Below are positions 8,483 to 16,524 of a stretch of DNA of 64,000 nucleotides, piece after piece (position 1 is the stretch's first letter; every line of letters begins with the position of its first letter). The DNA comes from Pseudomonadota bacterium. Lineage in GTDB: Bacteria; Pseudomonadota; Gammaproteobacteria; QQUJ01. The translations under genes and the position numbers were made by a program. The notes beneath the pieces are model-generated. The model was not told the DNA's origin and did no database searches. It saw only the letters and a program-made list of their open reading frames with translations. The stretch covers positions 42,523 to 106,522 of the forward strand of contig QQUJ01000005.1 of assembly GCA_008501635.1 (NCBI GenBank), written 5' to 3'.

Positions 8483-9793
8483 GTGTCGGAAAAAACCATG
8501 ATCTATTTCGATGAGCAGACAGAAACGATGCCACGCGAGCAGCTGCACGAGTTGCAGTTGCGAAAACTCCAGGCGATGCTGAATGAGTTGTGGGAGAAAA
8601 ATCTATTCTATACCCGGAAATGGCGAGCCGTAGGTGTAAAGCCTGCTGATATCACATCTTTGGAGCATTTATCCAAACTGCCGCTGACGACCAAGCACGA
8701 GTTGATGAGCGATCAGGAGCTCAATGGCCCTTTCGGGAACAACCTTACCTATCCCATCGACTCCTATTCCCGGTTCCATCAGACATCTGGAACGACCGGT
8801 GTACCGTTGAAAGTGCCGGATACCGCTGACGGGTGGAACTGGTGGGGGCGTTGTTGGGGACATGTGCTGGCAGGTGCCGGGCTGACCTCTTCTGACCGAC
8901 TCTTCATGGCCTTTTCCTTTGGGCCGTTCGTCGGGTTTTGGGCAGCGGTTGAGGGTGCAAGACAGATAGGCGCGATGATGATACCCGGCGGTGGGAGGGA
9001 TTCCCTCCAACGGCTGGAGCTGATGCGGGATGCCGGAGCGACCGCTTTGGCGTGTACGCCAACCTACGCTTTACGGCTTGCCGAGGTGGCGCGTGAAACG
9101 GGATTCGATCTGAGCAGCATTCCGATCAAAGCAACGGTGCATGCCGGTGAACCAGGTGCAAATGTGCCTTCCACGAAGCAGAGAATAGAGCAGTTGTGGA
9201 ATGCCAAGTGTTTCGATCACGCCGGTGCTACCGAGGTGGGGGCGCACTCCTTTGAGTGCTACGCCCAACCGGGAGGCACACATCTTATCGAAAGTGAATA
9301 CATCGCTGAAGTTATTGATCCGGAAACCGGGGATCCCGTGGCACCCGGCGAACGTGGCGAACTGGTGATAACCAATCTTGGGCGGTTGGGTTACCCGGTC
9401 ATTCGGTACAGAACGGGAGACGTGGTGCGCGTCAATCTGGATAAGTGTGTGTGCGGGAGAACTTCGCTGCGCTTCGAGGGCGGGATACTGTGCCGCGCTG
9501 ATGATATGGTGACGGTACGCGGTGTGAACGTGTATCCAAGCGCCGTCGAGAACATAATCAGAAAGTTCGATGAAGTGGATGAGTTTCGGGTGACGGTCAG
9601 CAAGCACAAACACATGGACGAGATGCAAGTGGAGATCGAGTTTATCGTGGGTGCGCAACCGGAGATTGCGGAGACTATTGCGGAAAGGCTGAGCTCCATG
9701 CTGGCGTTTCGCCCCAAGGTGGTTTTGGTGCCGCGTAATACGCTTCCACGCTTCGAGCTGAAAGCAAAGCGTTTTTACGTCAATGCGGCGTAA
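8483..9793 (+). CDS. Phenylacetate-CoA ligase (PaaK)-family AMP-forming ligase
   Basis: A 436-residue adenylate-forming enzyme. The P-loop-like TSGTTGVPLKV starts near residue 101, FDHAGATEVG gives the acceptor motif, and YRTGDVV and VRGVNVYPSAVE end the adenylation core. It belongs to the PaaK branch rather than the benzoate-CoA-ligase branch. GTG at 8483 follows AGGGGA at 7-base spacing; ATG at 8498 is an alternative. The operon product 4-hydroxybenzoate needs CoA activation, so a 4-hydroxybenzoate-CoA ligase role is plausible but not proven. Confidence 0.78.
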   Translation: MSEKTMIYFDEQTETMPREQLHELQLRKLQAMLNELWEKNLFYTRKWRAVGVKPADITSLEHLSKLPLTTKHELMSDQELNGPFGNNLTYPIDSYSRFHQTSGTTGVPLKVPDTADGWNWWGRCWGHVLAGAGLTSSDRLFMAFSFGPFVGFWAAVEGARQIGAMMIPGGGRDSLQRLELMRDAGATALACTPTYALRLAEVARETGFDLSSIPIKATVHAGEPGANVPSTKQRIEQLWNAKCFDHAGATEVGAHSFECYAQPGGTHLIESEYIAEVIDPETGDPVAPGERGELVITNLGRLGYPVIRYRTGDVVRVNLDKCVCGRTSLRFEGGILCRADDMVTVRGVNVYPSAVENIIRKFDEVDEFRVTVSKHKHMDEMQVEIEFIVGAQPEIAETIAERLSSMLAFRPKVVLVPRNTLPRFELKAKRFYVNAA

Positions 9794-9817
9794 CCAGAGA
9801 TTACAGAGGGTATATCG

Positions 9818-10498
9818 ATGAAAGTCACCAACTGGATGCAACCAAATCCAAGAACCATCACCAGCGATGCGCTGGTCAGTGAGGCGAAACGGATTTTAAG
9901 CGAAAACAATTTGCGTGCGCTGCCAGTGGTCGACGACGGAGAACTGCGAGGTCTGATTACGCGCGCGAGCTGTTTGCGCGCGACTGAATTCGTCACCAGG
10001 ACGCAGGACGTCAACGAGTTCGACTATCTGGTAAACCGGCTCAAAGTCAAAGACCTCATGGTGCGCCGTCCGGCCACCGTTAAGGCCACCGATACGATGG
10101 AGCATGTGCTGCAAAAGGGACAGACACTGAAAATAGGGCAGTTCCCGGTGCTTGAAGGAGATCAGGTGGTAGGATTGATTTCAGCAACCGAAGTGTTCAA
10201 ATTGGCTGCGATTTTCCTTGGTGTCTTTGAAAAATGGAGCGGAATCACATTGGCTCCTATAGAAATAGAGCCAGGAACCGTTGGCCGAATTGCCGCCATC
10301 GCCGAGGGCGCTGGCGCAATCGTACACTCGATCTATCCGATTGGTCAGGAAGTTGCTGGTGGTCCGAAGCGAGTCATACTTCGGTTTAAATGTACCGCCT
10401 GCGAGAAGGTGGATGAAGTGGTATCGGCATTCGAAGGGGCGGGGTATAAAGTACTGGAGTTCGACGCCGAGCTGCAGAAAAATATCGAGCATGGCTGA
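9818..10498 (+). CDS. ppsC: Phenylphosphate synthase protein 3 (two CBS domains)
   Basis: The 226-residue protein (about 25 kDa) begins with MKVTNWMQPNPRTITSDALV and has two CBS repeats at about residues 1-62 and 70-130. A C-terminal ACT-like segment follows. Thauera phenylphosphate synthase has a 24-kDa CBS-domain protein 3 that stimulates proteins 1 and 2. Size and operon membership match. It is displaced about 8 kb from ppsA and ppsB. An independent CBS sensor is less likely in this context. Confidence 0.78.
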   Translation: MKVTNWMQPNPRTITSDALVSEAKRILSENNLRALPVVDDGELRGLITRASCLRATEFVTRTQDVNEFDYLVNRLKVKDLMVRRPATVKATDTMEHVLQKGQTLKIGQFPVLEGDQVVGLISATEVFKLAAIFLGVFEKWSGITLAPIEIEPGTVGRIAAIAEGAGAIVHSIYPIGQEVAGGPKRVILRFKCTACEKVDEVVSAFEGAGYKVLEFDAELQKNIEHG

Positions 10499-10602
10499 CA
10501 CCGGGGCGAGTTGAATCCGTCTGCCTCGCAACCATAGTCAAGCGATGCGAGAGCATTGCCCGGAACTGATAGATGGATTGAGGAGCAAGGAGAACAGCTG
10601 AT

Positions 10603-11205
10603 ATGAGTTTGCCCTTGGTCGTAGCAATTACCGGCGCAACCGGTGTCATATATGGCATTGAGGTCTTGAAGGCACTCAAGGCTGCAAATGTACCCACTCA
10701 TCTCGTTCTCAGTGAATCGGCGATACGGAACATCACTTTGGAAACGGACTATTCGCTGGATACCGTGCGGTCGCTGGCAGATCGGGTTCACAACAACAAG
10801 GATATAGGCGCCGCGGTTGCCAGTGGTTCATTCCGGGCGCGTGGGATGATTGTGGCCCCCTGCAGCATCAAGACGCTTTCGGCCGTTGCCAATTCTTTTA
10901 ACTACAATCTCGTGGTTCGCGCGGCAGATGTGACGCTCAAAGAACGCCGACCATTGGTGTTGATGGTGCGTGAGACTCCATTGCACAAAGGACATCTCGA
11001 CCTCATGAGCAAGGTTGCGGATCTCGGCGGCATGATACTTCCGCCTATGCCGGCCTTTTATCACGCGCCTCAGACGATCATGGATATCATTCACCAGAGC
11101 GTGGGCAAAGCACTGGATCTGGTTGGGGTGGAACATACGCTGTTCGAGCGATGGACAGGCGATATGCCAGGCAAGAAGTCCATGCCTGTGACCGGTTCCG
11201 AGTAA
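10603..11205 (+). CDS. ubiX: UbiX-family flavin prenyltransferase
   Basis: A 200-residue flavoprotein of the UbiX/Pad1 family. AITGATGVIYGIEVLKAL (from residue 7) is the FMN-binding loop, MIVAPCSIKTLSAVANSF the central motif, and LMVRETPLHKGHLDLM carries the Arg-Glu pair binding the prenyl phosphate. The enzyme joins a dimethylallyl group to FMN, making the cofactor of UbiD enzymes. Three UbiD proteins lie in the same operon. AAGGAGAACAGCTG precedes the ATG. The family assignment is firm. Confidence 0.92.
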   Translation: MSLPLVVAITGATGVIYGIEVLKALKAANVPTHLVLSESAIRNITLETDYSLDTVRSLADRVHNNKDIGAAVASGSFRARGMIVAPCSIKTLSAVANSFNYNLVVRAADVTLKERRPLVLMVRETPLHKGHLDLMSKVADLGGMILPPMPAFYHAPQTIMDIIHQSVGKALDLVGVEHTLFERWTGDMPGKKSMPVTGSE

Positions 11206-11213
11206 GCGCAGAG

Positions 11214-12008
11214 ATGCACCCGCCCGCTCGCGACTGGTGGGTACCCGAAGGCAGCATCATCTACGTCATCGGGGACATTCACGGTCGGGTCGATCTGCTC
11301 GATGCGCTACTGGAGCGCATTGCTGACGACGAGGGTCAGCGTGGGACGACACAAAGATGCCTGGTGTTTCTGGGTGACTATATTGACCGTGGCCCCGCTT
11401 CAAGAGAAGTAATTGATCGACTTCTCAATGATCCGCTACCCACCTTCCACAAAGAGTTTTTGCTGGGCAATCACGAACAAGTCATGCTGCGCTACCTGAA
11501 TGGGGATCTGCGGGTGGCGCGTCACTGGCTGCAAAAGGGCGGCTTGCAGGCTGTGAGTTCCTACGGTCTGGATGTTGCGCTGGAAAATTTGACTGATGAC
11601 AAAGCTTTGGAATCACTGAGAAAGGCGATTAAACAAGCCATTCCGAATCGGCACATGGATTTTTATCAGCATCTGAAGTCCAGCCACAGAGAGGGTGATT
11701 ACTATTTTGCCCATGCGGGAGTATTGCCCGGGGTGCCTTTGGAGCAGCAAACGGTACGAGATCTGGTGTGGATACGTGGGCGTTTTCATCGTTCTGTTGT
11801 CGATCACGGCGTCAGGGTCGTTCATGGTCACGAGGTGGTGCCGAGAGTGGAAGTGCGAACCAACCGGATAGGAATCGACACGGGTGCGTATCGCACCGGG
11901 GTACTTACCTGCCTCGTGCTGAATGCGAACACGATCCGATTTCTGCAGACAGGTCAGCGGGGTGCTCCTGATTCCGAGCAAAGTCGGCTCGATCTCAGTT
12001 CAGCGTAG
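11214..12008 (+). CDS. PPP-family metallophosphatase (serine/threonine phosphatase or ApaH type)
   Basis: The calcineurin-like metal motifs are complete: GDIHGR (residues 20-25), GDYIDRGP and GNHE, followed by HAG and VHGHE. The ATG at 11214 gives 264 residues and lies 8 bases after the ubiX stop; an earlier ATG at 11151 would overlap ubiX by 55 bases. It is probably the last gene of the phenol operon. Its 3' end overlaps that of the convergent regulator by 14 bases. Possible substrates are phosphoproteins, diadenosine polyphosphates or phosphohistidine on PpsA; the sequence does not decide. Confidence 0.78.
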   Translation: MHPPARDWWVPEGSIIYVIGDIHGRVDLLDALLERIADDEGQRGTTQRCLVFLGDYIDRGPASREVIDRLLNDPLPTFHKEFLLGNHEQVMLRYLNGDLRVARHWLQKGGLQAVSSYGLDVALENLTDDKALESLRKAIKQAIPNRHMDFYQHLKSSHREGDYYFAHAGVLPGVPLEQQTVRDLVWIRGRFHRSVVDHGVRVVHGHEVVPRVEVRTNRIGIDTGAYRTGVLTCLVLNANTIRFLQTGQRGAPDSEQSRLDLSSA

Positions 12009-13818
12009 ATTCCTGGTGTTTTTTCAGTCGATACGCCAGTTGCGGCCGGGTGATTCCCAGCATGCGCGCCGCTCTCGACAATTTACCGTCGGCGAGTTCA
12101 ACGGCTTTTTCCATGAGACGGTGTTCGAAGTCTTCGATTGAAATCCCATCGCTGAGCATGGTTTCCATGACCTCGCTGATATCAGATCTGGAGGCAATGG
12201 CGGGCGACTGGCGTTGTTCGAGATTTCCGGTGCTGTTGAGTTTGAGCACCATCGAAGCCTGGAGGTCCTCCGGGGCAAACAAGTGCGAGAGATCGATTGC
12301 CTGGCCGTCTTCAGCGAGGATTACGGCGCGCTCTATGAGATTCTCAAGCTCACGTATATTTCCCGGGAAGTTGTAGTCATACAGCGCATCCATTGCTCTG
12401 CTGGTGAATCCGGTAACCTCTTTTCCATGGAGGGTTGAGAACTTATCCAGGAAAAAATCCATTAATGGAGGAATGTCCTCGCGGCGTTCCCGCAGCGGAG
12501 GGATTCGAACGGGAAACACATTGAGCCTGAACATCAGGTCATCACGGAATGTGCCTTGGTCGACCGCCTCTTTCAGATCGACATTGGTGGCGGCGATGAT
12601 GCGAACGTTGATCTTTCGAGTGATGGTATCGCCCACGCGCTCGATCTCTTGCTCCTGAATGGAGCGCAGCAGTTTTATCTGGGCCGCCATCGTCAACGTT
12701 CCGACCTCGTCAAGAAACAACGTTCCGCCGTTGGCACGTTCGAAGCGCCCCGGTCGTGATTGGCTGGCGCCGGTGAACGCGCCTTTCTCGACGCCGAAAA
12801 GTTCGGACTCGACCAGATTTTCGGGAATGGCCGCACAGTTGACGGCAATAAAAGGTTTGTCGGAGCGTTTGCCCATGCGATGCAACATCTTGGCAAACAT
12901 CCCTTTGCCAACGCCTGTTTCACCAAGAAAGAGCACCGTGGCATCGGTGTTGGCCACTTTGCGCAACATTTCGCAGACTACGACAAGCCCGGATGAATTC
13001 CCGACTATGCCATGAGAAAGCATGGCGCAATCCGCGACATCGTCTCTCGAGCCCGGCGCGGTGCGGGTTTTGGACGCTTTTCCGCGAGAGAGCGCGTGTG
13101 TGCTTCCTTTGTCGAGTCGCAATGCCACCAGTTCTTCTTCGATGTCGTCCCATAGCGGCAATGGTTTTCCGATCATCCGGCACGACTGACTTCCCGATGC
13201 GCGACACTCGATCTCCTTGAACACAACATCCCTGCCCATAAAGGTGCTGATGTAACCGCTAGCGTAACCCACCTGCATCCAGCAACTCGGAACGTTCGAC
13301 AGACCAAAATCAGCGATTTGTGCGTCCGCTTCAAACGATCCGGAAAAGGTGAATTCTCCAAAAAAGGTGCCCTTTTCGAGATCCGCTTCCAATTGCACCG
13401 GTTGCAGGGAGATGACCCCCTGGATAGCGCGGAGCTGCGGCCCGACGAGGAGCGCATCCTTCACACTGCAGTGCGGGCGGAGCTTGCGGGCCAGCGCGGC
13501 ATCGCGGCAACCCGATGCGTATCCCATGCGGGCAAGACAACCACGCGCATCCTCGATGCCAAGGTTCTCGATCAATTCGCGGCGAAGAGTTGTCAGCGTG
13601 GAGAGATGGATGAGGGCCACGCGTTGCGTGTCGAGCCAGATCTGTCCATCCCGCAGCGAAAACCGCAGACGTTCGGCCAAATCACCAATATCCGGCACGT
13701 CGGTGGTTTCGAGTGTCTCTGGACCGATCAGGTGTCCGGTGACCGATTTCCAGTCTTTTTTACGTGAGACCTCATCGTTCATTCGGTTTATCCCCCGCCG
13801 CTGTCGGTCCGGAACCAT
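11995..13818 (-). CDS. DmpR/XylR-type sigma-54-dependent activator of aromatic metabolism
   Basis: The 607-residue protein has an N-terminal XylR_N plus V4R sensor (about 45-220), an AAA+ domain (about 270-510) with GETGVGKG Walker A and GAFTGA sigma-54 contact loop, and a Fis-type C-terminal helix-turn-helix (LSRAARMLGITRPQLAYRL). The zinc ligands of MopR/DmpR are kept (C179, E202, C205, C213). By motif alignment, phenol-contacting His106 and Trp134 of MopR are replaced by R130 and F158. An internal ATG at 13782 is an alternative start. It converges on the phenol operon and probably controls it, with a modified effector. Confidence 0.88.
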   Translation of the reverse strand: MVPDRQRRGINRMNDEVSRKKDWKSVTGHLIGPETLETTDVPDIGDLAERLRFSLRDGQIWLDTQRVALIHLSTLTTLRRELIENLGIEDARGCLARMGYASGCRDAALARKLRPHCSVKDALLVGPQLRAIQGVISLQPVQLEADLEKGTFFGEFTFSGSFEADAQIADFGLSNVPSCWMQVGYASGYISTFMGRDVVFKEIECRASGSQSCRMIGKPLPLWDDIEEELVALRLDKGSTHALSRGKASKTRTAPGSRDDVADCAMLSHGIVGNSSGLVVVCEMLRKVANTDATVLFLGETGVGKGMFAKMLHRMGKRSDKPFIAVNCAAIPENLVESELFGVEKGAFTGASQSRPGRFERANGGTLFLDEVGTLTMAAQIKLLRSIQEQEIERVGDTITRKINVRIIAATNVDLKEAVDQGTFRDDLMFRLNVFPVRIPPLRERREDIPPLMDFFLDKFSTLHGKEVTGFTSRAMDALYDYNFPGNIRELENLIERAVILAEDGQAIDLSHLFAPEDLQASMVLKLNSTGNLEQRQSPAIASRSDISEVMETMLSDGISIEDFEHRLMEKAVELADGKLSRAARMLGITRPQLAYRLKKHQESTLN

Positions 13819-14139
13819 GGCACGGATTTCCAGTTCCCGTTTTTTCCGTTAATACCTGGGTTCACCTCGGTCGTGTCGAGAAAGGTGGACGTCAAACATT
13901 ACTGGGTCGATTCTACTCTTGTTCCATTGCGAATGTCAGCGGTGTGCCATCCATTGCTGCCGGCCGGGTATGACAGGTAATGGAGGCGTGGTGGTTTAGA
14001 GGGCGATAGTCCTGCCACCGTCATGCTTCCCGACTTCGATGCCATCGACAACAGGCACCGGGTTTTGCATTTCTGAAGAACGGAGCGCCGGCGCACGGTG
14101 ACGGGACGGTTCACGGACAAGCGTAAAGAGGCGATACTA
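13819..14139. other. Intergenic region upstream of the regulator
   Basis: About 320 bases between the regulator start and the small inverted-repeat element. Only short low-quality ORFs occur. It should hold the regulator promoter. No convincing GG-N10-GC sigma-54 promoter was found on either strand. Confidence 0.4.
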
Positions 14140-14197
14140 GAACCTGTCTCGAAATCCCGCGACCGGTACAGCTCACAGGGGATCTTGAGACGGGTTC
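14140..14197. repeat. Short TA-flanked inverted-repeat element (copy A)
   Basis: A 58-bp element with imperfect terminal inverted repeats. The left end is GAACCTGTCTCGAAATCCC. The right end, on the other strand, reads GAACCCGTCTCAAGATCCC. TA dinucleotides flank both sides (14138-14139 and 14198-14199). The same ends occur near 16.5, 29.9, 56.6-56.9 and 62.3-62.5 kb. It has no coding capacity and looks like a non-autonomous MITE or a deletion remnant. Confidence 0.7.
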
Positions 14198-14210
14198 TAC
14201 AATTCGGGGG

Positions 14211-14237
14211 TTGAAAAGCACTCTGCCGGTGCCAAAT
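14211..14237 (+). promoter_or_regulatory. Possible heat-shock (sigma-32-like) promoter of cbpA
   Basis: TTGAAA at 14211 and CCAAAT at 14232 are separated by 15 bases and lie about 55 bases before cbpA. They partly resemble the CTTGAAA / CCCCAT sigma-32 consensus. The downstream genes are chaperone and thioredoxin genes. The match is weak. Confidence 0.25.
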
Positions 14238-14292
14238 AAGAGAACGGAACCGTGTACCGGGCGATAACGGTACCGCTCACTATGGAACTGCC

Positions 14293-15237
14293 ATGGAATT
14301 CAAAGATTACTATCAGATCATGGGCGTCAAGCGCGACGCCACCCAGGACGAGATCAAGCGTGCCTACCGCAAGCTGGCGCGCAAGTTCCATCCGGACGTC
14401 AGCAAGGAGCCGGACGCCGAAGCGCGCTTCAAGGAGATCGGTGAGGCCAACGAGGTGCTCAAAGACCCGGAGAAACGGGCCGCCTACGATCAGTTGGGCG
14501 CCAACTGGAAAGCCGGGCAGGAGTTCCGGCCGCCGCCGGAGTGGGATCAGGGTTTCGAGTTCCACGGTGGTGGTTTCACCGAGGCCGATGCGTCTCAGTT
14601 CAGCGATTTCTTCGAAAGCCTGTTTGGCCGCGGATTCGACCACGGCGAAGCCCGCCACGCCGGATTCAATGCGCGGGGTGAAGATACCCATACCAAGGTG
14701 ATGATCGACCTCGAAGACGCCTATCAGGGTGCCAGCCGTACGCTGACACTGAGGCAGACCGAACTGGGCCGTGACGGGCGCCCCGCCATGAAGGAGCGCA
14801 CGCTCAACGTGCGTATCCCCAAGGGTGTGCGCCAGGGGCAGCATATCCGTTTGGCCCGGCAGGGCGGCGCGGGAATCGGCAAGGGTGGACCGGGCGACCT
14901 CTATCTCGAGGTCGAATTTCGTCCCCACCCCTTTTATCACGTTGAAGGCCGGGACGTGTTCCTGGATCTGCCCGTAGCACCCTGGGAAGCGGCGCTCGGT
15001 GCGACGGTCAAGGCGCCCACGCCCACCGGTGTTGTGGATCTGAAGATACCGGCGGGATCCGCCACTGGCCGTAATCTGCGGCTCAAAGAGCGGGGCATCC
15101 CCGGGCAGCCACCCGGGGATCTCTACGTCGTGGTGCAGATTGTCCTGCCACCCGCCGATTCAGAGGCCGCCAAGGCTGCCTATCGCCATCTGCAAGAGGC
15201 GCTGCCCTTCAACCCACGCTCACGTCTGGGGGTTTGA
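14293..15237 (+). CDS. cbpA: DnaJ-class co-chaperone CbpA
   Basis: A 314-residue type II J-protein. The N-terminal J domain (residues 1-70) has the HPD motif in KFHPDVSKEPDA, followed by a Gly/Phe-rich linker and two C-terminal substrate-binding beta domains. No cysteine zinc finger is present, which distinguishes it from DnaJ. It stimulates DnaK. The gene for its modulator CbpM follows after 6 bases. Confidence 0.92.
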   Translation: MEFKDYYQIMGVKRDATQDEIKRAYRKLARKFHPDVSKEPDAEARFKEIGEANEVLKDPEKRAAYDQLGANWKAGQEFRPPPEWDQGFEFHGGGFTEADASQFSDFFESLFGRGFDHGEARHAGFNARGEDTHTKVMIDLEDAYQGASRTLTLRQTELGRDGRPAMKERTLNVRIPKGVRQGQHIRLARQGGAGIGKGGPGDLYLEVEFRPHPFYHVEGRDVFLDLPVAPWEAALGATVKAPTPTGVVDLKIPAGSATGRNLRLKERGIPGQPPGDLYVVVQIVLPPADSEAAKAAYRHLQEALPFNPRSRLGV

Positions 15238-15243
15238 TCCGAC

Positions 15244-15558
15244 ATGAAAAAGCAAACAGTATCGCTGTTGACCGGAGAGGTGTTGGAAGAGGAGGTGGAG
15301 TTGACCCTGGGCGAACTGTGCCGCATCTGCCAGGTGCCCGCCGAGCAGGTGTTTGCGCTCGTGGAGGAGGGCGTTGCCGAACCCCTGGGTCGCGATCCAG
15401 CGCGCTGGCGGTTCCGCGGGATCACGGTGCGCCGGGTGCGCTGCGCGATACACCTGCAGCGCGATCTGGGGGTCAATGTGGCCGGCGCCGCGCTGGCGCT
15501 CGATCTGCTGGAAGAGCTCGAAGCGATGCGCGCCCGCCTGCGGCGCTTTGATGTCTGA
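15244..15558 (+). CDS. cbpM: Chaperone modulator CbpM
   Basis: A 104-residue MerR-like small protein. The N-terminal TLGELCRICQVPAEQVFALVEEG is a helix-turn-helix-like fold and the C-terminal half is helical (GAALALDLLEELEAM). CbpM binds the J domain of CbpA and inhibits it. Its place directly behind cbpA is the classic arrangement. Confidence 0.88.
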   Translation: MKKQTVSLLTGEVLEEEVELTLGELCRICQVPAEQVFALVEEGVAEPLGRDPARWRFRGITVRRVRCAIHLQRDLGVNVAGAALALDLLEELEAMRARLRRFDV

Positions 15559-15605
15559 GGAGCCAAATACATGTACGGTAAAGCAGTGACAGAGGGGGGA
15601 CGACC

Positions 15606-16046
15606 ATGGGTGACGTAGTGCATATCGTCTGCCCCGCCTGCGATGCGGTAAACCGGATCCCCATGGCCCGCCTCACAGAAGGTCCGAAATGCGGCAAATG
15701 CCACCGGCCATTGTTCAGCGGTCAACCGCTGGCCTTGACGGGGGCCAATTTCCAGAAACACATCACCTGTAGCGACATTCCGTTACTGGTCGATTTTTGG
15801 GCGCCCTGGTGCGGCCCCTGCAAGATGATGGCTCCGGCCTTCGAACAAGCCGCCCGCCAGCTCGAGCCGCGGGTACGACTGGCCAAGGTGAACACCGAGG
15901 ATGAGCAGACGCTGGGTTCACAGTTCGGTATCCGTTCGATCCCGACACTGGTGCTGTTCCAGGACGGGCGAGAATCTGCACGACAGGCCGGAGCGATGGG
16001 CTTACCCGAGATCGTACGTTGGGTGGAGGGCAAACTGCCCGCGTGA
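15606..16046 (+). CDS. trxC: Thioredoxin 2 (TrxC) with N-terminal zinc finger
   Basis: The 146-residue protein starts with the TrxC zinc finger (CPACDAVNRIP ... CGKCHRPL) and continues with a thioredoxin fold holding the active site WCGPCKMM. The cis-Pro loop is IRSIPTLVLF. Thioredoxin 2 is a cytosolic reductase often induced by oxidative stress. It follows cbpA-cbpM closely and may share their promoter. A decayed toxin gene begins right at its stop codon. Confidence 0.93.
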   Translation: MGDVVHIVCPACDAVNRIPMARLTEGPKCGKCHRPLFSGQPLALTGANFQKHITCSDIPLLVDFWAPWCGPCKMMAPAFEQAARQLEPRVRLAKVNTEDEQTLGSQFGIRSIPTLVLFQDGRESARQAGAMGLPEIVRWVEGKLPA

Positions 16047-16380
16047 TCCTGCGCAACGCCACAAAACGATTGCCGGCGATCGCGCAGCTGGCTTTTAAGG
16101 TTATCCCACAAGATCCGGCAAGACCGGAATGTCGGCAGGGCAACACCCTGGGTGATGACAACGAGCACCTGTTCCGTGCCAGTTTCTTTCAGCAGTTCCG
16201 GCTATGCTTCCGCTACCATGCCCCAAGCAAGGTGATTGCTTATGCCTGGGTGCTGATGTGGGCACCAAGCGGGCATATGAGGGCAGTGACGATACCTGCC
16301 GGGTTTTCCGCAAGATGCTGGAGTGTGGTCATCGGCCCGACGATTGGCATCAGTTGCTTTCTGAGGCACGGAAAGAGTCG
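16043..16380 (+). pseudogene. Decayed YhaV-family toxin gene
   Basis: Two frames together give a recognisable YhaV-type type II toxin. From 16043 the first frame reads ATKRLPAIAQLAFKVIPQDP, then RQGNTLGDDN and FFQQFRLCFRYHAPSKVIAYAWV. After a frameshift near 16256 the second frame continues GTKRAYEGSDDTCRVF and GHRPDDWHQLL. The 5' part and any PrlF-type antitoxin are missing. The fragment abuts the trxC stop codon, so a deletion probably joined them. It should be non-functional. Confidence 0.7.
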
Positions 16381-16490
16381 AAGCAGATTCTGGCGCCGTT
16401 TACAGATGCGGTAGCGCAGTCATGGGCGTGCTGGGGTACCGTGCGGGGAATGGCGTGGCTTGACGCTGGAATAGCACTCCCATGGATTTC

Positions 16491-16524
16491 CGGCACAGCT
16501 CGCGGGGGATTTTGAGATGGGTTC
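16491..16524. repeat. Right end of the TA-flanked repeat family (copy B, partial)
   Basis: The segment CGGCACAGCTCGCGGGGG followed by ATTTTGAGATGGGTTC matches the right end of the 56.6-kb element. TA follows at 16525-16526. No left end was found upstream; it may have been lost with the toxin gene's end. Confidence 0.6.

Noticed and set aside
12480..12500. GGATTCGAAC resembling a tRNA T-loop
   Set aside because: It lies inside the regulator coding sequence and no cloverleaf could be built around it.
13819..14139. Possible sigma-54 promoter (TGGCAC motifs) near the regulator
   Set aside because: The TGGCAC sequences lack a GC at the -12 position on either strand.
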